NCBI GenBank assembly: GCA_022545895.1
Contig: JAKEIK010000104.1
Coordinates: 1-34,250, forward strand
Length of the DNA: 34,250 nucleotides
Origin: Nitrososphaeraceae archaeon
GTDB taxonomy: Archaea; Thermoproteota; Nitrososphaeria; Nitrososphaerales; Nitrososphaeraceae
Direction: 5' to 3'
Numbering within the stretch: the stretch's first letter is position 1; the number at the start of each line of letters is the position of its first letter. The notes under the pieces were generated by a model that was not told where the DNA came from, did no database searches, and saw only the letters and a list, made by a program, of their open reading frames with translations. Shown here piece after piece: positions 19,729 through 28,685 of this stretch. Position numbers and translations under genes: made by a program.

Positions 19729-20302
19729 TGGTCCTTTTCCACAGCGAGGACAACGATCCGTGAATAAAGAAATATCTTTAACCAGCCTTATTCACCATAA
19801 AAATTCCAAACATTGGGCTACTAATATATATAGTTTATTCTAATATATAGGTATTGTCCTAAAAGTTTTTTAACTACTGATATATGTCTGCAAAATCTTA
19901 TGGAATGGCAAGGTAATATTATAAAATTTTCTACTTTAATATATATTTTAAGTATTTCACAGAATCGTTCGCGATTAACACCCAATTCAAATACAAAATC
20001 ACACTCTGGGGACATTTCGTTTGCGTCGCCTTGCTTTTTCTACTTTTTTGCTCTCATACCTTTGAGCACTGTATGCATGCGTTTTTTTGTTTATCTTCGG
20101 CACAACTTGCCATGGTGTAATTCAATATAAATACTAACTAATGATATGTATTAGGGCCTGGAAAGTCTGGGCGCATATTTTTGTACTCGCATTACGTAAG
20201 AAGAGAATCTATCGTTGTATGAGATGCTGACCTCCATATGTGATTAAGATGATTGCAAAGGCGATTAGATAATTACTTGAAATATGCCTCAGTACACTAT
20301 TA

Positions 20303-20752
20303 TTGGTTGCATGCGTAGATTCCCCTATGGAAGGTGAAACGGACAGACACTCCGACGAGCAGATAAAGGCCATCTATGATCTCAAGAATATTGCAATCGT
20401 TGGAATGTCAAAGAACCCAGAAAAGCCGTCTCATTATGTTCCAAGATATCTTATTGAACACGGTTACACGGTAATTCCCGTCAATCCAACTGCATCAACA
20501 ATTCTGGAAAGGAGAAGCTTTCAAAAAGTTTCAGACATAGAGGATAAGGTGGACGTTGTAGATGTATTCCGAAAATCAGAAGATGTTTATCCAGTAATAC
20601 AAGATGTTATACGGAAGGCTGGAATTCGGGTAATATGGCTGCAGGAGGGTATCCACAGTATAAAAGCTGAGAAACTTGCCATAGAAAATGGGATTGATGT
20701 AGTCTATGATAGATGTATGATGGCCGAACATATGAGATTGTTTCCTGAATAA
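20303..20752 (+). CDS. CoA-binding domain protein (YccU-like)
   Basis: LKNIAIVGMSKNPEKPSHYVPRYLIEHGYTVIPVNPTAS, VDVVDVFRKSEDV, IRVIWLQEGI, VVYDRCMMAEHMRL. The start may be the internal ATG (MEGETDRH). Confidence 0.9.
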   Translation: MVACVDSPMEGETDRHSDEQIKAIYDLKNIAIVGMSKNPEKPSHYVPRYLIEHGYTVIPVNPTASTILERRSFQKVSDIEDKVDVVDVFRKSEDVYPVIQDVIRKAGIRVIWLQEGIHSIKAEKLAIENGIDVVYDRCMMAEHMRLFPE

Positions 20753-20818
20753 TTTCTTTTGTTGGCTTCAAGACACGAACCAAGATATTACGTTGGACGC
20801 ATCTTGTCTAGATTTTTG

Positions 20819-21433
20819 TCAAGGATATAGTTGATCTCCCGTATATCTATCTATTATTTTGATAGCTTTTGTCGGACAGGCTTGAGCGGCAAGGAGTATT
20901 CTTTCTAAATTGTCACCTGTCTCCGACTCTACTTTTGCTTTCGGGTTTATACGTTTATTTTTATCTACTACAAAAACGCGAGGGGCGATAGATTCACAAC
21001 CGCCAAAAGCCAGACACAAACTGGGTTCGATCGTAATATGAAATCGGCTTCTCGGAGTATCCAACATAGTTTTAGTTTCATCCGTAGCTTTATTGCTTGC
21101 TTTGTTCCAAAATGTATTTGAATGTTTGAAAGAACCTGGACTCGAATTTTGAGAGCCAATTGATGAAGATTCGTGAAGGTCATTCGGTGTTTGTTCATGA
21201 TCATTAGGTAGGAATTCAGTAAGAAGAATATCGGAATCGTATTGACGTCTCTTCTCTCTGTTTGAAAGAACTTCGAATGCTTGATTGATTTTCTTAATAG
21301 TTTCTTCAGCCCCTGAAGCGGCATTTCTATCAGGATGATATTTCCTGGCTAGTTTTCTATAAGACCGTTTTATCTCTTGAAAGCTTGCCCTTTCAGATAC
21401 TTCAAGGATAGCATAATAGCCACGACTGTCCAA
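20819..21433 (-). CDS. DnaJ-ferredoxin fusion (DnaJ-Fer): N-terminal J domain, C-terminal Fe-S ferredoxin-like domain
   Basis: J domain [39 protein letters not shown] (HPD present); C-terminal [58 protein letters not shown]. Confidence 0.93.
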   Translation of the reverse strand: MDSRGYYAILEVSERASFQEIKRSYRKLARKYHPDRNAASGAEETIKKINQAFEVLSNREKRRQYDSDILLTEFLPNDHEQTPNDLHESSSIGSQNSSPGSFKHSNTFWNKASNKATDETKTMLDTPRSRFHITIEPSLCLAFGGCESIAPRVFVVDKNKRINPKAKVESETGDNLERILLAAQACPTKAIKIIDRYTGDQLYP

Positions 21434-21619
21434 TCAAATCAAGTTAGACCTCAACTCTTACTTATCTCTTGTCTAGTTCAAGTTCGATAGATACATTCGT
21501 TCTTTTGATCTAGCAAATAATTACTCAGAATCTTCAACCATGAAGATTGTTTATGGCAATTTAAAACAAATTAGGAGTACCACAACTTAAGTAGGAGGCT
21601 TTTAGCATAGGTCAATAGA

Positions 21620-22672
21620 ATGCCATTCACCATGACCTTTGGTTTTTCTGTTGTGATCCTTTTGACAATATCTGTTATTATCGCAATTACACCTTCAGTT
21701 AGTAACCTTGCCACTCGGGCCTTCGAAAATAATGACGTCACAGCATCAGATGGTGAGAATCTACAATATGTAATCTATGAGAACTCAACATTTGGAATTC
21801 GAATTGAATTTCCTAGACAGTGGGAATTTGAGGTTGCAGAAAACCTATCTGAAAATCCTCTAAGGGTGGTTTATTTCTATAACAATCCTGATGATCTTCT
21901 TGGTGATTTCGTAATAGAAATAGAGAAATTGGGCAGTCTTGATAGCATTGGTGAATACGTTGCAAACACAATAAATCAGTACAGTCAAAACGCTCCCGAA
22001 TTCAAGTTACTTTCTATGTCCATGAACGATAAACTCGGTGGATTGCGGGCCTACTCAATTTTGTACAGCGAAAGATACAACTCCACAAGTTTCTTGAAGA
22101 CACTTGAAGTTGGGACGATTCGAGGAAGTCAAGTATATTTCATACAATTTTACGCTCTTGCAGATCATTTTGAAAGGAATCTCTCAATCGCGAAAAAAAT
22201 GATAAACTCGATCGAATTTATTAATGCGGGTTATGGTCAATCATCTCAATCTTACGGACCTGTCAACTCTGATCACCAGCATGCAACATTTGCGATAGTC
22301 CTTAACAACTCTACAGTTGACTTTTCTCAGGAAAAATATCAACTTCAGATCCCATTGATTCACGTCGAAAATGGGGATGGTAAAACTATTCACAGACATG
22401 CATCCAATATACCGTTTTTACACTTTTTGAACAGTTTGGGCATGAACATAATTCGTGATTGCTTTATCCTTGATAATGGAACAAAGTATTGTAGCAATGA
22501 TAAAGCAAAATTAAAATTCTTTTTGAATGGAAATCAAGTGAGTTCAATAAGTAATTATGTCATAAGACAGGGCGATGAGATTTTAGTAATCTATGGTAAC
22601 GATTCTCCACGGGATATAAACAATAGACTCATTATGCTGAATCCATCAGTCAAACCTCTCTTTCCCCATTAG
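21620..22672 (+). CDS. secreted protein: PsbP-like N-terminal domain plus C-terminal His/Cys-containing domain
   Basis: Signal/TM N-terminus; FGIRIEFPRQWEFEV...EVGTIRGSQVYFIQFYA...AKKMINSIEF (PsbP-like), then DHQHATFAIVLNNSTVDFSQEKYQLQIPLIHVENGDGKTIHRHAS...NYVIRQGDEILVIYGN. Confidence 0.75.
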   Translation: MPFTMTFGFSVVILLTISVIIAITPSVSNLATRAFENNDVTASDGENLQYVIYENSTFGIRIEFPRQWEFEVAENLSENPLRVVYFYNNPDDLLGDFVIEIEKLGSLDSIGEYVANTINQYSQNAPEFKLLSMSMNDKLGGLRAYSILYSERYNSTSFLKTLEVGTIRGSQVYFIQFYALADHFERNLSIAKKMINSIEFINAGYGQSSQSYGPVNSDHQHATFAIVLNNSTVDFSQEKYQLQIPLIHVENGDGKTIHRHASNIPFLHFLNSLGMNIIRDCFILDNGTKYCSNDKAKLKFFLNGNQVSSISNYVIRQGDEILVIYGNDSPRDINNRLIMLNPSVKPLFPH

Positions 22673-22746
22673 TGCATAGTTTCTTCTGTTCTCAAATCCG
22701 TAATGCGAAGATAGATTAATACGTTAGATCGGAATCATAAGTAGAT

Positions 22747-23022
22747 ATGACTTCAACCATGCTGGTGTTTTATAGGTTTAGATCGATGAATGACCAAGAG
22801 AAGGAGAAGGCTAACAAGCAATGGCATGAACTGAAAAATAGTCTTCCCGCTGGTATCGAATTACTCGGAGAGTATGATCATGCTTGGGGGACGGAGTATA
22901 ACGGCTTCTTGCTATTTGAAGCTGAAACTAGCGATATGTTTTTGGACTGGTGGGCTGGTTTTAAGGACAAGGTTAGATGGTATGTCGATCAGACACATAC
23001 GATAGTTGCAAGAAGACGTTAG
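22747..23022 (+). CDS. small conserved protein (DUF3303-like)
   Basis: TMLVFYRFRSMNDQEKEKANKQWHELKNSLPAGIELLGEYDHAWGTEYNGFLLFEAETSDMFLDWWAGFKDKVRWYVDQTHTIV; dimeric alpha-beta barrel-like pattern. Confidence 0.7.
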   Translation: MTSTMLVFYRFRSMNDQEKEKANKQWHELKNSLPAGIELLGEYDHAWGTEYNGFLLFEAETSDMFLDWWAGFKDKVRWYVDQTHTIVARRR

Positions 23023-23227
23023 AAACTTACTGGAAAACTTTTCAAAACAATGCCTAAGTAAGATCAGATTTAAGGCTGTTCGAGAACTGATGCATGAAGC
23101 ATCGATATTACATGGCTTTCGACGACAGATAGAATGTGCATTTATTCGATCGAACTTTTCGATATCAACATATCCTTCGGATAAGATAGATGAAGTTAAT
23201 TCTTTGGACCAAAATCTAAATCTATGA
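23006..23227 (+). CDS. hypothetical small protein (uncertain), potentially coupled to the downstream gene
   Basis: 73-aa TTG-start ORF overlapping the upstream gene end and ending in an ATGA overlap with the decarboxylase start at 23224. No recognised domain. Confidence 0.3.
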   Translation: MQEDVRNLLENFSKQCLSKIRFKAVRELMHEASILHGFRRQIECAFIRSNFSISTYPSDKIDEVNSLDQNLNL

Positions 23228-24900
23228 CTTGTAAATCTTCTGATACTATGGAATCGCAGAAAGCTCATACTACGTTAGGTGAATATCTTATAAACCAGCT
23301 GTACAGTCTTAATGTCCATCATATTTTTGGTATTCCAGGTGATTATGTGCTTGGATTTTACGATCAGCTGACGAAAAGCAAGATCAAGATCATCAACACC
23401 TGCGATGAACAAAGCGCAGGATTTGCAGCTGATGCTTATGCAAGGGTTAGAGGACTGGGAGCAGTTTGCGTTACTTATTGTGTCGGTGGACTTAAGATTG
23501 TGAATTCTACGGCTGAAGCCTATGCTGAAAAGTCTCCAGTGGTTGTCATTAGTGGAGCCCCTGGTCTGCCTGAGAAAAAGAAAACTCCATTACTGCACCA
23601 CAGGGTACGCGATTTCAATACTCAACGGGATATTTTTAGCAACGTAACAATTGCTTCTACGATATTAGATAATCCTGAAGACGCGCCTGCAGAAATAGAA
23701 CGAGTTCTCTCGGCAGCGATAAGACATAAAATGCCAGTTTATATCGAGTTACCACGAGATAATGTATATAAGATAATTTCAAATCCTAGAATATGCTCAG
23801 TACCAGAGTTCAATTCAGATGCTGCTGTAATTAGGGAAGCACTACAGGAGGCCGTTTCAATGATAAATTCTGCACAATTGCCCGTCGTTGTTGCGGGAGT
23901 TGAAGTACAAAGATTTGGATTGCAAGAATTACTTTTAAAGTTCCTTCAGAAAACGAACATACCTGTAGTATCGACTCCACTGAGCAAGTCAGTTATAAAT
24001 GAACTCCATCGTTCATACTTGGGTGTTTATGAAGGGGCCATGGGCTATCCACACGTAAGGAATTATGTTGAATCAAGTGACTGTGTTCTCCTAATAGGTA
24101 CCTTTATGACCGACATTGATTTTGGAAACTCTCCCACACCTGTGGAGCAGGGTAAGACAATAAACATCACGAGTTCAAAATTATCTATCAAACACCACAA
24201 CTATGAAAATGTCGAAATGCGGGATTTCCTTGAAAAACTAAACAATGTCGACTTGAGAAAACGAAATATAGACACTAGTTTGAAGCGCGAAGGAATCTTG
24301 GCATTGCAACAACGTCCTTCCAACAGGGACAAAATAACTGTCGACGGCCTTTTTGGCAAGCTTAATGATTTCTTGACTCCAGACTATATGGTTATAGCGG
24401 ATGTTGGTGATGCACTGTTTGGGGGTCTTGATCTCGTTATTCATAAGGGAACGGAATTCTTGTCCCCTGCGTATTATCTATCGATGGGTTTCGCCATCCC
24501 AGCTTCAATTGGAGCCCAACTTGCCAATCCAGCTATACGACCTATTGTTCTTGTGGGGGATGGCGCATTTCAGATGACAGGAACAGAGCTAAGCACCATC
24601 GCGCGTGAAAAACTGAATCCCATCATCATATTATTAAATAATGATGGCTACAGAACGGAGAGAACTATTCTTGATGGCCCATTTAATGATTTGTACTCTT
24701 GGGATTATTCCAAAATAGTCGAACTTCTTAAAGTAGGTGTCAGCTTTGATGTCAATAGTAACAGAGAATTCGAATCAGCTCTGGAAAAGGCAAAAGAAAA
24801 TGGCCGAGAGTTTGTTCTAATTAACGTTCATCTTGACAGATTCGATGCTTCGGCAGCATTAAAGAGACTGACTGAATCATTGAGTAAGAAAGTACGATAA
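23224..24900 (+). CDS. thiamine-diphosphate-dependent 2-oxo acid decarboxylase (pyruvate/indolepyruvate decarboxylase class)
   Basis: FGIPGDYVLGFYDQL, catalytic-Glu region NTCDEQSAGFAADAYARVRG, HH motif LLHHRVRDF, ThDP motif GDGAFQMTGTELSTIAREKLNPIIILLNNDGY. Confidence 0.9.
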   Translation: MTCKSSDTMESQKAHTTLGEYLINQLYSLNVHHIFGIPGDYVLGFYDQLTKSKIKIINTCDEQSAGFAADAYARVRGLGAVCVTYCVGGLKIVNSTAEAYAEKSPVVVISGAPGLPEKKKTPLLHHRVRDFNTQRDIFSNVTIASTILDNPEDAPAEIERVLSAAIRHKMPVYIELPRDNVYKIISNPRICSVPEFNSDAAVIREALQEAVSMINSAQLPVVVAGVEVQRFGLQELLLKFLQKTNIPVVSTPLSKSVINELHRSYLGVYEGAMGYPHVRNYVESSDCVLLIGTFMTDIDFGNSPTPVEQGKTINITSSKLSIKHHNYENVEMRDFLEKLNNVDLRKRNIDTSLKREGILALQQRPSNRDKITVDGLFGKLNDFLTPDYMVIADVGDALFGGLDLVIHKGTEFLSPAYYLSMGFAIPASIGAQLANPAIRPIVLVGDGAFQMTGTELSTIAREKLNPIIILLNNDGYRTERTILDGPFNDLYSWDYSKIVELLKVGVSFDVNSNREFESALEKAKENGREFVLINVHLDRFDASAALKRLTESLSKKVR

Positions 24901-25088
24901 TTTTTCGTGCCCAGACAAATTCTAAAATTGCTTCATTTTGGACTTTCATTCTAATGGTCTAATAATTCATATTTCCAAAATATTACTAGAAGTTGTAACA
25001 AAACCGCATAGGGAGCGAATATTACAGAGTATCGTTGGCATAACTGTCGGGTTAATTATTAATGTCAGACATTTCATATTAAAAATGA

Positions 25089-25898
25089 TTGAATGAATTC
25101 TTTACAGAGATCTGGGGACATAGAATAAGATATATCAAGTCAAAGGATGGGGGAAATCCAATTGCTGTTCTCTTTATTCACGGTCTAGGTTCTGCTGCAG
25201 ACAGGTGGATGGATCTGCCCGAAGCTATTTCACTTTACTTTGGTGCCTATGCGTTAGATCTTATTGGCTTTGGAAAAAGTGACAAACCTACATCGCTAAG
25301 TTACAATATACTCGAATTCGTCGAATTCCTCCGAGAATTTATTCGAAAGGAATTGATAGAATTCGGCGAGATTATTCTTGTGGGACATTCACTTGGCGGA
25401 TACATCGCATGCGAGTTTGTAAATAAATATCCTACACTGGTCAAAAAATTGGTACTAGTAGATTCATCAGGGATGCTTGACAAACCAACGCCGTTATTGG
25501 AAGAATATCTGGATATCGCCATGAATCCCTCCTATGATAGAGTCATTTCCGTATTTAGAAAGATGCTTGGTAATCCGCTATTTGTCTCCCCAATAGTAGC
25601 TGAGATATTCATAAATAATATTTCAAATGAACCTGCCAAAAATGCATTTAGAATGACCCTCGAGAATAGTGCTAATACTCAGATCCGTCCTGAAAGACTT
25701 CAAAAAATAAAGATACCCACCCTTATAATTTGGGGAGTTGAGGATAGGGTAATTCCGATGGAACACGCAGAAATATTTAGAAAGAATATAGTTGGTTAAA
25801 AACTTGTGAAAATAGAACGTGCAGGTCATGCTCCCTTTGTTGAAAAGCCTTCAGTTGTATTTGATCTTATTAGGAGATTCTTAGTTGACAGTCCGTAA
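25089..25898 (+). pseudogene. alpha/beta hydrolase interrupted by an in-frame TAA at 25797-25799
   Basis: VLFIHGLGSAADRW, nucleophile elbow VGHSLGGYIA, Asp region PTLIIWGVEDRVIP. After the TAA the same frame continues KLVKIERAGHAPFVEKPSVVFDLIRRFLVDSP*, which contains the expected catalytic-His motif. TTG start. Confidence 0.75.
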
Positions 25899-25997
25899 AT
25901 TATTACTCATTACCTTAGAGCAAAAATTGGAATTAGGCAATACCAACTAGTAACAAAGTCTAATCTATACTATTCTGCCACGAATCCACAAAAAAGT

Positions 25998-26168
25998 ATG
26001 TTTACGTTTATTTTCCCAGTGTCCAATCATCAAACAGACAGAGTCCAGCCTGGATTGGCATTTTCTGTCATAAAGTTCGTGCCACTCGATTTGGGCTATG
26101 TAATAGCTCCTATATTGATTGTCTGTCTAATTTATCTTATGTGTTTGGCATCTACTCTATTTCGTTAA
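25998..26168 (+). CDS. small single-TM protein (56 aa), not in the ORF track
   Basis: Manual translation: MFTFIFPVSNHQTDRVQPGLAFSVIKFVPLDLGYVIAPILIVCLIYLMCLASTLFR*. Hydrophobic C-terminal segment; 3' end overlaps the convergent DUF1404 gene by 12 nt. Confidence 0.4.
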   Translation: MFTFIFPVSNHQTDRVQPGLAFSVIKFVPLDLGYVIAPILIVCLIYLMCLASTLFR

Positions 26169-26876
26169 AGTGCGAATATGGAGAAGAGTCCTACGTATCA
26201 AATAAACTGGCAAACAAATTACAGCCAAAGCAATAGACATTGCAAACATATACTCTCCTGCAACGTTGTGGCTGGAGATTGTGTATGGAACGTAAATCCT
26301 TCCGTTGGCAAGAGCCAATACCAACCCCGACAATATCATCATACCTACTGACGATATAAGAAGATACAAGGTTAGTGACTCTCCAAGCTGTCGTGTACAA
26401 AGGAACAATAACATGCCAACTAGGATAAACGATAAGTGTTGTAAAATGTGGACTTTACCATCAAATACTGCATAATCAAATACAGTGGGAACATGCCAAA
26501 AAATCAATAAAATAATTACAGAAACAAGTGGCAGGAATGGACTCTTGTTTATCGCAAATAGAAACCTAACTATCCCTGTCCAGCGTTTCATTAAAGTCTG
26601 TTGCCAAGTTGTACCTTTTGCATCATCAATGTTGTTATTTTTTATTTTTGCAAAGAGAATCTTAAGAATGGTCTCTGAGGTTTTTATTCCCAGATACCCC
26701 ATCAAAAAGAACAAAGTATGTTCTAGAATCATGTGATTTCCAAGATCAGACTCCAATGAGATGAGAACTGTGTCTTGGAATGAAATGATAATTAAACTAC
26801 CAAGAGCAAATACGTACAAGCATGACTTCAAAGGAGTTCGAGATTGAAGTCTAGGAGGACCGCTAGCCATCTGCAC
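26157..26876 (-). CDS. DUF1404-like multi-TM membrane protein (oxidase-associated, CtaG-like pattern)
   Basis: Multi-TM with conserved His positions: MILEHTLFFLMGYLG, FWHVPTVFDYAVFDGKVHILQHLSFILVGMLLFL, SSHNVAGEYMFAMS; adjacent to coxA/coxB. Confidence 0.7.
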   Translation of the reverse strand: MQMASGPPRLQSRTPLKSCLYVFALGSLIIISFQDTVLISLESDLGNHMILEHTLFFLMGYLGIKTSETILKILFAKIKNNNIDDAKGTTWQQTLMKRWTGIVRFLFAINKSPFLPLVSVIILLIFWHVPTVFDYAVFDGKVHILQHLSFILVGMLLFLCTRQLGESLTLYLLISSVGMMILSGLVLALANGRIYVPYTISSHNVAGEYMFAMSIALAVICLPVYLIRRTLLHIRTLTK

Positions 26877-26947
26877 TATAACATTGATTCAACGCTATTC
26901 TACAATCAAGTGTGAGAATGTGCACATTACCCAACAAAGGTAGGTAG

Positions 26948-28672
26948 CTAAGTAGACGACTCTCCAGTGTGAATAAGATCCTTCTCGCTCGACGCTCTCT
27001 CTTCTTGATTTGTGACAAACAATTGTTCTTCTATTGTTGTTTTTCTTCCTAAAGTCTTGAACAAATTGTAAGCAAACGTTATCTGCCCGAATCCAACCGT
27101 GAGCGCGAAGAATAATAACCATGGCATAGCCCACATGAATTGGTCTGGTATTATGGCCTCCCTTCTTATCACGCCAAAAAGACCAAGATACGTGAACATA
27201 AAAGCCAGTCCAAATCCACCCGTAATTGTAGTAAGGAGATGAACCATTCCAAGAGTTTTACTCAATCTCTTTTTTGTCAAATCTGCTATAACTCCGTACA
27301 CAAGTCCGATTCCTAGGAGAACACTTCCCATTAGGATAACAAGATGAATATGACCAACGACATTTAGTGTATTGTGCAAATATACATCAGTTCCCCACCA
27401 GCCCGTTTGTGCGCCTGTAAAGCCACCATAAACCCATCCTGCGATCCCAGTAACGATGAAAAAAGATGAAATGTTCCAGCGGATCTTAGATCGCAATAAA
27501 TACATCATTATGGTCATCACTGTTAAACCAGAAGGGAAAATAACGGCTTGACTCGCTATAGTTGCTACTGTTTGAACAAACACGGGGTTTGGCATATCCA
27601 TATAGGAATGGTGGGAAAATACTAGTACTGCAAAAATAAAATAAAATGGCCATGAGCGATAAGCCCACTTATCATACGGAACTGTCTTCTTTGTAAACTT
27701 TGGAATATAGTAGTAAGCTGCGGCTAAAAAGGAAAATAATGTAAAATACACTATGGGATGACCAAAGAACCAAAAAGCATCCTTCGCAAGGAGCCAATTG
27801 GGTTGAAAGTCAGGATTTAGAAGATACCCAAATCCCATTCCCAACTGAGTAAACAGACCCACAGTCCCGCTAAGAAGAGCTACTGCATTAACAAATATCC
27901 CTACCACTACTATCGATACAGCAGGTACTGCTTTTCTATATTTTCTGGGAAACCATGAGCTTATGCCCAGCGCAGAAACCCACCTTGTGGATGCCGGCAA
28001 GTTTATCATAGGAATCAAATCAATTCTTCCAGAGTCATTTATGTCAGAAGATGCTCTGAACAATCCGCCTTCATCCGGCTCACTCACCTGGACCCCTGCT
28101 GCAATATTTCCTTTAAGAACAGTAGCTATTACGTTTACACAAAAAAACACTAATCCTATTCCTATACTGGTATCTGCCATCAAGAAAAGCACCGTTGAGA
28201 AAATATTCCACCCTCCGTTCTGGGGATGAAAAGCCAACGGCATAAGGTTGTACCATCCACCACCAAAGAACATGATGGCGGATACTATTAACAGCACACT
28301 AGCGGCATTCATCAGAGAATATGAAATAATAGACATTTTCATGCTGTAAAGTGGTTTTTTTGCAAACTTACTAAGCAAGTAATAACTTAGTCCCACAGTT
28401 AACATTGAAGCAAACCCGAAGAACATTAATTGGCCATGTGCTGTGAGAGCAGCGTAAAACATCCCTATGGTTTGTTGCTGGTTTCCTAACAGAATTAGTT
28501 TAGATTGAACTGTTCTCATAATAATCGCCAGAGTGCCAGCTGCTAAAAAGAACACGACAGAGGAAATAATGAACATCAACGTTAGGTCTGATAGATCCTT
28601 GGAAATTCTATAAAGGGGTGCTGGACCGTTTTCTAGATTATATTCGTCTAAAAGGGGATGGTCTTTGTTCAT
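26948..28672 (-). CDS. heme-copper terminal oxidase subunit I
   Basis: HGQLMFFGF (heme ligand), WFFGHPIVYFTLF (CuB His-Tyr), FSHHSYMDMPNP, NVVGHIHLVILMG. Likely start MNKDHPLLDEY, 14 nt past the coxB stop, with a purine-rich upstream motif; the ORF-track start at 28738 overlaps coxB. Confidence 0.93.
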   Translation of the reverse strand: MNKDHPLLDEYNLENGPAPLYRISKDLSDLTLMFIISSVVFFLAAGTLAIIMRTVQSKLILLGNQQQTIGMFYAALTAHGQLMFFGFASMLTVGLSYYLLSKFAKKPLYSMKMSIISYSLMNAASVLLIVSAIMFFGGGWYNLMPLAFHPQNGGWNIFSTVLFLMADTSIGIGLVFFCVNVIATVLKGNIAAGVQVSEPDEGGLFRASSDINDSGRIDLIPMINLPASTRWVSALGISSWFPRKYRKAVPAVSIVVVGIFVNAVALLSGTVGLFTQLGMGFGYLLNPDFQPNWLLAKDAFWFFGHPIVYFTLFSFLAAAYYYIPKFTKKTVPYDKWAYRSWPFYFIFAVLVFSHHSYMDMPNPVFVQTVATIASQAVIFPSGLTVMTIMMYLLRSKIRWNISSFFIVTGIAGWVYGGFTGAQTGWWGTDVYLHNTLNVVGHIHLVILMGSVLLGIGLVYGVIADLTKKRLSKTLGMVHLLTTITGGFGLAFMFTYLGLFGVIRREAIIPDQFMWAMPWLLFFALTVGFGQITFAYNLFKTLGRKTTIEEQLFVTNQEERASSEKDLIHTGESST

Positions 28673-28685
28673 ATGGCCCTCAGAC

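Noticed and set aside
27963-28229. Plus-strand 88-aa ORF inside coxA
   Set aside because: Antisense to the heme-copper oxidase subunit I coding region; no independent support.
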